This document shows positions 53,221 to 64,000 of a stretch of DNA of 64,000 nt, piece by piece (the stretch's first letter is position 1; every line of letters begins with the position of its first letter). The position numbers were made by a program, and so were the translations under genes. Origin of the DNA: Colwellia psychrerythraea (GTDB lineage: Bacteria; Pseudomonadota; Gammaproteobacteria; Enterobacterales; Alteromonadaceae). Location: the NCBI RefSeq assembly GCF_000764185.1, contig NZ_JQEC01000015.1:154122-218121 (forward strand). Direction: 5' to 3'. The notes beneath the pieces were generated by a model. It searched no databases. It had not been told where the DNA came from and worked only from the letters and a program-made list of their open reading frames with translations.

Positions 53221-53544
53221 ATGCTTCGCGCCCCGCTGCCTACGGCCAATTCGAACAAGTATATCAACATCGGATTCGTGGTGAGTTCCTAACGCTGGTA
53301 GTGTGTCGTGGAGAAAGGAAGTCTCGCTTTATTATTCTTGGTTACTGTACTTAAATTATGTGAACACACTACTTGTTTAATCCACAATGTAAAGTGTTGT
53401 GTTATATGGACATTAAAGATGGACACTAATTTAGTTAACTCGTCCTTAAAGGATTTATCCCATAGGGTTTTATGAATTCTGTCCATAGTATCTATTTAGC
53501 AGGTGTTGCCCGAAAAAAGTCGCATTGGGGTGCTGAAGGAGCAA

Positions 53545-53637
53545 CTATTCTAATGATAGATTTAGCTCTCTATATTCTGCTGCGGGTGATTCAAAGCCTG
53601 ATATGCCTGCTTCAATATAAACGGATATTATTTTCAT
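53545..53637 (-). pseudogene. umuD: truncated umuD start
   Basis: The minus frame reads MKIISVYIEAGISGFESPAA then EYRELNLSLE and stops at TAG. It matches the first 30 residues of the intact UmuD at 42088-42501 (IEAGISGFESPAAEY identical). The remaining domain is missing. A LexA box lies upstream, as in the intact copy. Confidence 0.85.
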
Positions 53638-53654
53638 AAAAAAACCAAATACAA

Positions 53655-53670
53655 CTGTACACAAACACAG
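53655..53670 (-). promoter_or_regulatory. LexA box of the umuD remnant
   Basis: On the minus strand CTGTGTTTGTGTACAG fits CTGT-N8-ACAG exactly. It still faces the truncated umuD start 17 bases away, so SOS-driven transcription from here could continue into what follows. Confidence 0.75.
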
Positions 53671-53699
53671 TACGGTGCTTTTTAGCTATATTTTGAAGT

Positions 53700-54303
53700 G
53701 CGATCATCAATTAGGTATTACTAACAGCAATCTCGCATTAAAGTCTTGGTAGGCAATTAAACTTAATACTTTGATGTTAAATAGTATTAAGTTAGTTTGG
53801 GCGTAATTTGCCAATAAAATGTGCCGCTGTTTGTTTAACTGCGATACATTTATTAAGGCCTAACTCAGTTGATAAGCCCCTACTGCACTAGATATTTGAT
53901 TATCTATAAAACATACTCTAAAAAATCAGGAGCCAGATTGACTGTGCTGCGCCCCTACTTAGGTCGTAAAATATCCTATATATAACCGACTTAAGTTTAC
54001 AATATTTTTATTACCGAACTCCCTTCATTGTATTAAATGATGAAATCATATTATGGGGACGAATGAAAATGTATAAAAAATCCAGAATCGAATGAACAGA
54101 TCTAAAAAATAGTATTCCTAAATGACTGAAAATTAGATAGACCTGATGAAACATATTATTTCATCACAATATATAGATCATTGCATATTTAGAAGCGTTG
54201 AAAAATTTAAATACGTTTGGTTGCTGTTAAGAGCTTTTAAAATAGACTTGGCGTTATTACGTCAAAAATGAGGACCGTAGGTAATTAACGACAAAACATT
54301 AGA
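53700..54303. other. gene-free stretch
   Basis: About 600 AT-rich bases without a convincing frame, RNA or palindrome. This part, together with the remnants to its left, looks like decayed accessory DNA. Confidence 0.4.
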
Positions 54304-55341
54304 TTACTCTTTGAATGTTTCCACCAATATGATTCTTTCTGATGTTTTAGGATGTGTTGAAAAAAAGTCATTCACCGTGCCCAGGACTTTTCCTTCATTT
54401 TCTTTGAGATAATAATTTTCTAAATTTGTCATAGCATCAACAAAGCTTTGTAAAGGAATATCATGCTTGTTTAATAACGTTAACGCATAAGTGTCCGCTT
54501 CAGTTTCAAATTCACGAGAATAGGTCAAATCAAGCAATAACGTAGGAAGGCCTGTTACTAGGTCAAAAGTTTCGACATCTCCTGTAATAAATATCACCAT
54601 GATGGTCAACATAGCATCTTGAATGATCCGCTGCGTCATATGCTTTTGGGTTAAATGACCTAATTCATGGAATAAAACAGCAACAAGCTCATCATCCGTT
54701 TGAGTTAAATTGACAAAGTCATCCGTAAAAACAATAACGCCATTTGGCAGAGCTAATGCATTAGCTTCCATACCAGATCTAAATTCCAGCTTAGGCTGCA
54801 AGCTTTTATGATTTGATAAGTAAGGCGCCACTAAAGTTCTTATTTCTTGCTGCCTTTTGGCTGGCAATGTTGATGGTTCGAAGACTGTCTCATCTAATAT
54901 ATCTAAACTAGAAAAAAGTTGTGCCGAGGTGAAATAAGGTACATTGTGAGCCATTAATTTTGCAGTGCTTGGTATGCCATACACAACAATGCCATATAGT
55001 AAAATGACAGTAGTTATTGTAGAAATAAAAATTAATTTTGAATTATTTTCTAAATGGTACAGCCAAGAATATTGATTTGATGAATTGCTAGTTTGCCAAG
55101 TAATTAACTTATCAATTTCTTCATGGTTATCACAAACAAATAGTTGTTCGTCATCAAATGTTATTTCTCGAGGTGTATTGCCTAAACGAGATTCAACAAC
55201 ATAAGATTGATGCTCAAATGATAATATTTTCTGCTGTTCTGTTAGGTGAATAGCAGTGATTTTATGGTTACTATTAACCTCTAAACGCGCGGCATTGCGT
55301 TTAGAGGTTTTACCATCGAGATAGATCCCTTCTATTAACAT
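54304..55341 (-). CDS. M48-family membrane metalloprotease
   Basis: A 345-residue zinc protease with one membrane helix (about 102-124). The zinc motif is FHELGHLTQKHM (His225, Glu226, His229), with the third ligand in REFETEADTYAL (Glu near 277), as in M48 peptidases of the HtpX/BepA group. The N-terminal 100 residues are a separate small domain with beta character. It starts 12 bases after the DUF898 gene and is translated after it. This pair is common in gammaproteobacteria, which suggests joint work on membrane proteins, but the substrate is unknown. Confidence 0.88.
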   Translation of the reverse strand: MLIEGIYLDGKTSKRNAARLEVNSNHKITAIHLTEQQKILSFEHQSYVVESRLGNTPREITFDDEQLFVCDNHEEIDKLITWQTSNSSNQYSWLYHLENNSKLIFISTITTVILLYGIVVYGIPSTAKLMAHNVPYFTSAQLFSSLDILDETVFEPSTLPAKRQQEIRTLVAPYLSNHKSLQPKLEFRSGMEANALALPNGVIVFTDDFVNLTQTDDELVAVLFHELGHLTQKHMTQRIIQDAMLTIMVIFITGDVETFDLVTGLPTLLLDLTYSREFETEADTYALTLLNKHDIPLQSFVDAMTNLENYYLKENEGKVLGTVNDFFSTHPKTSERIILVETFKE

Positions 55342-55353
55342 GCAATATGGCTT

Positions 55354-56385
55354 TTATGCAAAATCAAATACTTGACCAAACTCTTCACCTAAAGCGCTGA
55401 TATTTTCTTTTTCAGCAGCACTGAAATTATCTAAGCTACCACTGGTGTGCATTGTTAAACAAGAACAAATATATTTTGTCATACGAACTTTAGCTGCCGG
55501 TAGATATAAACCTAAGGTAATTATGGTGAGAAACAGATTAGTTAGAATAACTTTTGCTGTTGCGACCATGGTTAAATTTGCTTCAAATTTGTGCTCAATT
55601 AAACCTAAGCTTGCATAAAAAACATTAGTGAATGACACCACTACATAAATAATTACAGCGAAATAGACAGCGACATAAAGTAATGATGAGATAACGCTAA
55701 AAGCCGGGACAAAATAAGCGATTAAGGCAACAGGAAGTCCTACCGCTATGGTAATGCCAATGGCTGTTAAAAATATCATGCCGTAATCTTTATATGTCGC
55801 ATTAAAATCAAACTTGCTAGTACCATAAGCGCTATTGCGAACAAAATACTCATTGGCTTTTAATAATGCTAATGGGTACAAAATACCTAAAGTAAGTATG
55901 CCAAGTATTGGCCAAACATAAATAACCATAAATGCCTGCCCATATGAGCCTTTAAAACGGAACTGAATATTTTTATATGACGACATTCTATGATTAAAGG
56001 CCATAGATTGATTTATAAAATAAGGGATGGCAAACAGAAGTGCTATAGCTAAACCTCCAGCAACTATCGGTAAAAAGAGTGACATGATGTAGTAACCAAT
56101 TAAAGCGGCTACCGCGATAAGTCGACCTTTTAATATTGTGATAGGATCTGCCAGATATCGAAAATTATCACTATCTAAATATAAGTTTGAATAAAAATAG
56201 CGATTATTTCTTACTTTAGCCCAGGCTGAATAAATACCTAGCGTGACGATGGTTAATAGGATATTCACAATCCAAATTTTAAAATACTCCATTCCGTCAC
56301 CACGGAATTCAAAGCCTATACTTCTATTTTCTTTTGTAGTGTTGATCGAATTCTGCACAGCAGATATGCCTGATGAAGGGGTCAT
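55354..56385 (-). CDS. DUF898 (YjgN-like) membrane protein
   Basis: A 343-residue polytopic membrane protein. It shows the family repeat twice: FRGDGMEYFKIWIVNILLTI followed by VTLGIYSAWAKVRNNRYFYSN, and later LTNLFLTIITLGLYLPAAKV followed by RMTKYICSCL. Between them are RFKGSYGQAFMVIYVWPILG and six or so membrane segments. The family function is unknown. Its downstream gene is an M48 metalloprotease, an arrangement seen in E. coli-like relatives of YjgN only loosely. It is probably a two-gene operon. The start ATG is preceded by AAGGATAAT. Confidence 0.88.
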   Translation of the reverse strand: MTPSSGISAVQNSINTTKENRSIGFEFRGDGMEYFKIWIVNILLTIVTLGIYSAWAKVRNNRYFYSNLYLDSDNFRYLADPITILKGRLIAVAALIGYYIMSLFLPIVAGGLAIALLFAIPYFINQSMAFNHRMSSYKNIQFRFKGSYGQAFMVIYVWPILGILTLGILYPLALLKANEYFVRNSAYGTSKFDFNATYKDYGMIFLTAIGITIAVGLPVALIAYFVPAFSVISSLLYVAVYFAVIIYVVVSFTNVFYASLGLIEHKFEANLTMVATAKVILTNLFLTIITLGLYLPAAKVRMTKYICSCLTMHTSGSLDNFSAAEKENISALGEEFGQVFDFA

Positions 56386-56711
56386 TCTATTATCCTTAAT
56401 TTATAGTATTTATCCGTAACCGCTTAATTAATTAAGCTTTTTGAATATTAAACAAGTTGCAACCTCCTTGCAAGCTGTATCAGGTTATTATAGATGAATA
56501 CTGTCAACGACTTTTGTTCAAGCTATTTAGAAACAGTTAGCTAAGACCTAATTTCCAATTAACACTTCACTCGGGGTGTTCTCATGTGTGTTGGTATAAA
56601 CATTTAATACACGCAGACATAAATGCTCTTAACGCATCGAATATAGTGTTTTCAGTGTTAGCAACTTGTTGACCTGCAGAGCTAAAATTGAAAATACTTT
56701 ATGATGAACTA
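56386..56711. other. intergenic region between DUF898 and LysR genes
   Basis: No gene is supported. gttgcaacctccttgcaag near 56455 is a short inverted repeat (TTGCAA-N5-TTGCAA) that could be a regulator site for the DUF898/M48 operon; this is speculative. Confidence 0.35.
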
Positions 56712-57623
56712 CTAATACCTGTCTAGATCTGAGAATGATTTAAGCAATTTAGGCAATAACCAATCCTCAAACAGCTTAACTTTTTTCCATAAAAATTGCT
56801 GCTCCGGCGCTACGAGATAAAGTGAGTAAGGGCTTTTTATCGAGTAGTTAAGTAGCTTAACTAAACGGCCTGCACGTATATGTTCAACAACTAAACTACT
56901 ATTTACTAATAAGAACCCACGGTCATGGACTGCACTATCAATTAAAGGGAGCGCATCATTAGTTTGCATTACAGGAACTAAGGTTTCATATTTGAAGTTT
57001 ATACTTTTACAGTAATCTTGAAATTTTTCTTGTATTCCTATACTTGTGTCTTCTATCCAAGGTAAACGAAAAACTTGCTTAGGGTTATCCCTATCGATAC
57101 CAACGAGTAGCTTAGGGCTGGCAACAAAGATGAGATTATCATCATAGATTTTCTTCTCGGTTAAATCACCATACCCCCCTCTTCCCATTCGAATTGCTAA
57201 ATCAATATTGGATTGTTTAAAATCAATAAGCGCACTCGATGGCGCAAGTTGCACCATTATTTCTGGATGCAATTTTTGAAACTCCTCAAGCCTAGGTATA
57301 AGCCAAAGAGAGCAAAAAGAGTGAACCGTAGAGATCCGTAATATTAGTGGATTGGGATCTCCCGTAACAATTTGAATACCTGTAGTTAACTCTTCAAATG
57401 CTCTTTGGGTAAAGGGTAATAGAGTTCGCCCTTTTTCGGTGAGCATGGTTTGCCTATTAGTACGCTCAAACAACTTTAATTGAATGTGATCCTCTAACAA
57501 CCGAATCTGTTGGCTGACAGCAGCTTGAGTCACATTAAGGTGTTCAGCTGCTTGTTTAAAGTTCTTAGATTGCCCGGCTACCAGGAAGAATTGTAAAGAT
57601 TTTAATGGTGGCAAATGTTTCAT
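56712..57623 (-). CDS. LysR-family regulator (GcvA-like)
   Basis: A 303-residue LysR-type regulator. The winged HTH is clear: LKSLQFFLVAGQSKNFKQAA, EHLNVTQAAVSQQIRLLEDH and FERTNRQTMLTEKGRTLLPF. The effector domain (about 90-295) has IDLAIRMGRGGYGDL, as in GcvA-like members. It is divergent from the small exported protein gene at 57726 with about 100 bases between, the usual arrangement for a LysR regulator and its target. The effector is unknown. Confidence 0.93.
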   Translation of the reverse strand: MKHLPPLKSLQFFLVAGQSKNFKQAAEHLNVTQAAVSQQIRLLEDHIQLKLFERTNRQTMLTEKGRTLLPFTQRAFEELTTGIQIVTGDPNPLILRISTVHSFCSLWLIPRLEEFQKLHPEIMVQLAPSSALIDFKQSNIDLAIRMGRGGYGDLTEKKIYDDNLIFVASPKLLVGIDRDNPKQVFRLPWIEDTSIGIQEKFQDYCKSINFKYETLVPVMQTNDALPLIDSAVHDRGFLLVNSSLVVEHIRAGRLVKLLNYSIKSPYSLYLVAPEQQFLWKKVKLFEDWLLPKLLKSFSDLDRY

Positions 57624-57725
57624 ACTTAAGTTTTTCTTAATCGCACTTAATTTTATATCGTTTGTTTTACAACCATATCATAATTAAAATATTATCAACA
57701 CTTGATATATGAAACGAGAATAAAA

Positions 57726-58070
57726 ATGAAAGTAAGCACCATAAAGTTCTTTAAAAACGTGATTATTGTTAGTTTATTAGTTTTTTGCAACCTAACTAGC
57801 GCGAACAATATCACAGTAGATAAAGTAAATAATTATCCCTATAAAAACTTAATTAACCGTACTGATGATATTAAAATTTTCTACATCACTAGAGATGGCA
57901 GTCAAACATGCAACGTTGAAATTATCTTAAAAAACATGAAGTGGACATCTATAGAAATGGAAGTGAAAAAAGAAAATTTTAATGATGATATTTTATCTAA
58001 TTGCTTAACTAAAGATAAAGCAGAGATAATCCTATTTCAAACGTTCCTCCAGTTTGGGCAAGGTCTGTAA
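57726..58070 (+). CDS. small exported protein, unknown function
   Basis: A 114-residue protein beginning MKVSTIKFFKNVIIVSLLVF with signal cleavage near residue 27 (TSANN). The mature part is small, with two Cys (QTCNVEI and SNCLTKD) that could pair, and ends FQTFLQFGQGL. I do not recognise it. The ATG at 57726 is chosen over 57702 since the signal peptide begins there. Divergence from the LysR gene suggests it is the regulated partner. A MATE transporter gene follows 171 bases downstream. Confidence 0.65.
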   Translation: MKVSTIKFFKNVIIVSLLVFCNLTSANNITVDKVNNYPYKNLINRTDDIKIFYITRDGSQTCNVEIILKNMKWTSIEMEVKKENFNDDILSNCLTKDKAEIILFQTFLQFGQGL

Positions 58071-58241
58071 GTGAACTATACATATCATTATGTTTTGTTT
58101 CTGATTCGCTAGCAAAATGAAAAAATCTCTAAACTATGAGAACTTATGACAACAATTGTTACATTGAATATTGAAAGTTAATTAATTTCTTGCCGCTCTT
58201 CTTATATGGTATCTATAACAACATATATGAAGAACCTATAG

Positions 58242-59636
58242 ATGACAGTAAAAAATCACACTAGCTTAGTTGAAGGGAAAATATCGTCGACGATATGGCG
58301 AAATAGCCAACCAATGTTTATGGCGATTCTTTTGTTATTAATGTATGAACTATTAGAATCTGGATTAATTGCCTTAAGTAGTACAGCAACGTTAACAGCA
58401 TTTGGTTTTACTGTCCCCATCACTGCTGCTATGACGGCTCTTGCTGTTGGTACAAGTATTCGATGTAACAATAAAGCAGTAAAATCTGCTTGTCTTGATA
58501 GGGACAACATCAGCCTCAGTGTAAGCCAGGCATTATTTACTTCTGGGTTAATACTACTGACAATGACAATTTTGGCGTTAACTTTTTCTGAACATTTATT
58601 ACAACTGCTAGGTAATAATAATTGGCTTTCGAGCCAAGGAGCATTAGAAGCACCTAATTTAGTAACTGAACAATCAAGTTACATTAACAACCGATATTTA
58701 ACCTGGATATTTTTAGGCACTGTTTGGCAAATTAATGGCATATTACGGGCTTTAAATTTCACCCAGCTTGCCAGTAATATTATGGTTGCCTGGATAGTAT
58801 TAAAAGGCAGCTTGGCATTATTATTGTTGCTTCCGCAAAGCCCTTTATATTTTGATAGCTTGACTGCTATTTCCATTGTCCATGCCATTAGCGACATTAG
58901 CTTCACTTTAATATCTTTGTATATTTTACATAGTAAGATAAAGCTTAAATTGCCTTCACTATCAGAACTTAAAAACCAATGTAAACAACCCAAATTAGCT
59001 AGCATTTTAGTTATTGGCCAACAACTAATAACGCCATTGAGCTTGGCGATATTGACCTTAATAGCGGCAAGTTATAGTCATACTTATGTAGCGGCTTTTG
59101 CACTGATATTTAAACTTGAGGCGATAATTTTATTAATCCCTATGGCGTTAACAACATCTATGCCGGCAATAATAGGCTTTAATTATTGGACCGGTCATCA
59201 TGACAGAGTGAAACAAGCATACCGATATATGTTTGCCACTGTATTGACCGCCCAATTTGTAATCGCAGTAGCGCTAAGTTACTCAGTAGATTTTTGGGCA
59301 ACCTCATTGTGCCCACACGATAATGTAACCATACATTTGAAACATTACTTAACTTGGTTACCATGGGGATATATCGGTGCTGGTTGTGTCATTGTTTATC
59401 AATCAACATTGAACGCAAAAGATAAAGCCGTCAATGCAAGTATTCTTGGCATAATACATCGCATAGGGCTTGTCATTCCATTATCCTGGTTTGCCCTCAG
59501 TGAAAGCGAGTATTCACTTTACCCTGCACTGACGTTAGCACACTTACTTTCTGGTGTTTGTGTTTTCTATCTATATAGAAGAGGAAGGATTACTAACAAG
59601 GCGAGCTCTTCAATGAAAGATCAGCTAGTAACTTAA
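58242..59636 (+). CDS. MATE-family efflux transporter
   Basis: A 464-residue polytopic membrane protein with about twelve hydrophobic segments. The pattern is that of MATE transporters: an N-terminal WRNSQPMFMAILLLLMYELL, a mid-protein repeat beginning KLASILVIGQQLITPLSLAI, and ALTTSMPAIIGFNYWTGHHD in the second bundle. It would exchange a drug or metabolite for protons or sodium. The sequence is divergent from NorM, so the substrate is unclear. It converges with the 59788 gene, sharing a hairpin. Confidence 0.82.
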   Translation: MTVKNHTSLVEGKISSTIWRNSQPMFMAILLLLMYELLESGLIALSSTATLTAFGFTVPITAAMTALAVGTSIRCNNKAVKSACLDRDNISLSVSQALFTSGLILLTMTILALTFSEHLLQLLGNNNWLSSQGALEAPNLVTEQSSYINNRYLTWIFLGTVWQINGILRALNFTQLASNIMVAWIVLKGSLALLLLLPQSPLYFDSLTAISIVHAISDISFTLISLYILHSKIKLKLPSLSELKNQCKQPKLASILVIGQQLITPLSLAILTLIAASYSHTYVAAFALIFKLEAIILLIPMALTTSMPAIIGFNYWTGHHDRVKQAYRYMFATVLTAQFVIAVALSYSVDFWATSLCPHDNVTIHLKHYLTWLPWGYIGAGCVIVYQSTLNAKDKAVNASILGIIHRIGLVIPLSWFALSESEYSLYPALTLAHLLSGVCVFYLYRRGRITNKASSSMKDQLVT

Positions 59637-59750
59637 ACAACAATGAATAACAAATTGCAGTGGTGGAATAAAATATGGTCTTGTCTGAAGTTAGGTAAAG
59701 GGCTACATTAAGATGGAGGTTTAATAAAGACTGTAGAAATAAAAAGAGTA

Positions 59751-59774
59751 GAGGGATAAACTAGCTTATCCCTC
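59751..59774. terminator. bidirectional hairpin between convergent genes
   Basis: gagggataa and ttatccctc form a perfect 9-bp stem with a 6-base loop. On the minus strand it is followed by TACTCTTTTTATT. It sits 14 bases after the stop of the 59788 gene. Confidence 0.75.
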
Positions 59775-59787
59775 AAATAAATAACAT

Positions 59788-60975
59788 TTAGCCGAAAATA
59801 GCTCGCATTATACCAATAACATGCTCAGCCGTTTTACCTGATTTCACTTCCCTTAAAATAGTGTCGCGTTTAGCTTGAATATACTCAGGCATGCCCTCTT
59901 CTGCTAATGCTAGATCAACAAGCTCTTCAGGCGTTAACTTAACACGACCTCGACGACTTGATTTGTAGCTACTTTCAACACTATTTAATTTTTTATCTCG
60001 GATACGTAGAAAGTTAGAACCAAAGGCGAAATCTTCATCAGCAAACATAAATAAGTCGACTAAAACCGCACGTGCTTGCCAAAGTTTGGCTTCACGTTCA
60101 TCTTCAGGCTCGCCTTGGTGCCACCAAGCGAAAGTACGTAAAGTACCTATCATATCTTGCCAATAACTTTCAAAATCAAAACTATTAAATTTGGCTATCG
60201 ATAAACCTTGGCAAAAAACTTCAATTTTTGCATTTGTTAGTGCAATAAATTGATCTGGACGCTTCATCGCTAGTAAACGTGTCGCTGGTGCTAATGGTGC
60301 TTTCTCACCACTTTCCTTCTCTACCCTATAACTAGTAAAGATTTGTTTGTAGGCACTAACAAATTGTTGATACTGTTTAGGCGTTACATCACCTGCTTCT
60401 GGAATGTGGCTTAGTGCCGCATCAAAGCTTTCAGGTTGCTGCGCTAATAAAGTATGAAAAACTTTAGCGCCTTTGGTTGAAGCAAACCATTCAACATCGA
60501 AATTATATTGGGTATGACAATGTTGGCTCGTGTGTTTACCAGCAAAGGCGAGACGCTCCAATTCAGTCATCTCAACTAAAGTTTTACACTTTATCAACTG
60601 AATATAATCAAGTAGGGCTAAGCGCTCTTCCAAAGCATGTAAACTCGCTTGTTGCTCAACAAAAGCAGTAAATATTGGCCATGGTGCAATACGTGCCATT
60701 TTGAACTGACTAACACTTGCGCCAAGTACTAGTACTTGCTCAAGTTTTTTTAAGGTTGGAAGTTGCTCTGGCTCTATTAATTTCATATTGATGCGATTAC
60801 GACAAACATCGATTAACTCAGTACACCAACCAAGATAATCTTCAGGTCTGTTTTCAACTTTAACCGCCATTAGGTTTAAAGTTATTTCAGTAACATGCTT
60901 TAACGCATTTTGATATGAAGCACTTTCAGCTTCACTTAGTGCCATTTTTACAGGGGAAGATAACAACTTTCTCAT
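59788..60975 (-). CDS. conserved hypothetical protein, 395 residues
   Basis: I do not recognise the family. The protein is soluble and helical, with many charged residues and Trp/Tyr patches such as AWWHQGEPEDEREAKLWQAR. LLAMKRPDQFIALTNAK resembles a motif seen in some restriction-system accessory proteins, but this is weak. A basic patch SYKSSRRGRVKLTPEELVDL near residue 335 could bind nucleic acid. It starts 47 bases after the second rRNA terminator on the same strand, so it may be expressed by read-through or its own promoter. A possible role in nucleic acid or RNA metabolism is conjecture. Confidence 0.7.
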   Translation of the reverse strand: MRKLLSSPVKMALSEAESASYQNALKHVTEITLNLMAVKVENRPEDYLGWCTELIDVCRNRINMKLIEPEQLPTLKKLEQVLVLGASVSQFKMARIAPWPIFTAFVEQQASLHALEERLALLDYIQLIKCKTLVEMTELERLAFAGKHTSQHCHTQYNFDVEWFASTKGAKVFHTLLAQQPESFDAALSHIPEAGDVTPKQYQQFVSAYKQIFTSYRVEKESGEKAPLAPATRLLAMKRPDQFIALTNAKIEVFCQGLSIAKFNSFDFESYWQDMIGTLRTFAWWHQGEPEDEREAKLWQARAVLVDLFMFADEDFAFGSNFLRIRDKKLNSVESSYKSSRRGRVKLTPEELVDLALAEEGMPEYIQAKRDTILREVKSGKTAEHVIGIMRAIFG

Positions 60976-61021
60976 ATGAGAATATAACTCCAGAATTACA
61001 TAGGTACAAATAGACGATTAC

Positions 61022-61089
61022 AAAAAAACCCATAGCGTTGACTACGGGTTTATATAAAGCAAAAAACCCGCAGCGTTAACTACGGGTTT
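61022..61089 (-). terminator. double terminator of the rRNA operon
   Basis: On the minus strand two hairpins, each AAACCCGTAG..AACGCT..GGGTTTTTT, lie in tandem (61060-61089 then 61022-61051), both ending in T runs. They follow the 5S gene, the usual end of an rrn operon. Confidence 0.9.
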
Positions 61090-61112
61090 CTCAGTGCCTA
61101 AGCACAAATTAG

Positions 61113-61229
61113 AAGTCTAGCAATGTCCTACTCTCACATGGGAACTCCCACACTACCATCGGCGCAACTGCGTTTCACTTCTGAGTTCGGAAAGGGATCA
61201 GGTGGGACCACAGCGCTATTGTCGCTAAA
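61113..61229 (-). rRNA. rrf: 5S ribosomal RNA
   Basis: The minus strand contains GTGGTCCCACCTGATCCC, CCGAACTCAGAAGTGAAACG and GCGCCGATGGTAGTGTGGG, diagnostic for bacterial 5S rRNA. The ends are placed by analogy with E. coli and may be off by a few bases. Confidence 0.95.
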
Positions 61230-61385
61230 CAAAAAAGGTACAATCTTAGAAAGCTTATGCTCAAGAGCAATAAATATCGTTTTTAGTTCAAGTAACACGT
61301 AAGTACGTGATTTTCCTTACCTTTCGGTATTTTATAATGTCAGTCTACATACACACTTTATAGTACAAAACTACTTGGGTGTTGT

Positions 61386-64000
<2,615 letters not shown>

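Noticed and set aside
53289..53486. Minus-strand frame of 65 residues
   Set aside because: No SD, odd composition and a position among gene remnants; it may be debris, so no gene is called.
61230..61385. tRNA gene in the 23S-5S spacer
   Set aside because: The 156-bp spacer shows no cloverleaf or T-loop GTTCRA word that I can place.

Overview
The window looks like the chromosome of a marine gammaproteobacterium of the Alteromonadales, most likely Colwelliaceae (Colwellia/Thalassotalea-like). The reasons are low GC, a MiaE tRNA hydroxylase, a PEP-CTERM protein, a chromosomal Qnr-type pentapeptide protein, many secreted proteases and TonB/PEP-type surface proteins, and LytTR and c-di-GMP regulators. 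The assignment comes from family recognition only; no search was run.

Layout. 1-5.3 kb is an accessory region. It holds a P4-type tyrosine recombinase and then five same-strand small genes, each followed on its own strand by an attC-like imperfect palindrome: a short integron cassette array with no IntI in view. 5.9-6.5 kb is a qnr homologue. 6.6-16.6 kb (all minus) holds two secreted metalloproteases with matching FN3 tails (astacin and M64), a LytS/LytTR two-component pair and a TonB receptor. 17-19.4 kb (plus) is a DapA-like lyase plus an aldehyde dehydrogenase. 19.7-26.4 kb holds a PEP-CTERM protein, palindromic MITE-like repeats, MiaE, a sulfotransferase, an acetyl-CoA hydrolase/transferase fused to a GNAT domain, and a histone-deacetylase-like protein. 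26.5-30.3 kb is an operon of a membrane serine hydrolase, a LytS-type kinase and a LytTR regulator.

30.5-36 kb is an envelope export system (TetR, RND/MMPL permease, LolA-like carrier, outer-membrane barrel). The same palindrome, TGACGAATCGTCA, lies before both tetR and the permease. 36.4-40 kb is a probable mobile unit with a nitrilase-like protein and an amidohydrolase lipoprotein, bounded by one good and one degraded attC. 40.3-42.5 kb is a LexA-boxed umuD-umuC-SRAP operon; a broken umuD start with its own LexA box lies at 53.6 kb. 42.8-52.6 kb is a signalling and protease cluster: a sigma54 activator with a degenerate GGDEF domain, a wrecked REC-GGDEF-EAL gene, a beta-propeller diguanylate cyclase, and a subtilase ending in ten WNEGMT repeats.

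52.6-54.3 kb is gene-poor and holds remnants. 54.3-61 kb has M48 peptidase/DUF898, LysR, MATE and conserved unknown genes. 61-64 kb is the 3' part of a minus-strand rRNA operon (23S partial, 5S, two terminators).

The best leads for undescribed biology are the attC-bounded cassettes (including the nitrilase/amidohydrolase pair), the acetyl-CoA transferase-GNAT fusion beside a deacetylase, the TetR-controlled lipid-export-like operon, and the repeat-tailed subtilase beside a c-di-GMP sensor.
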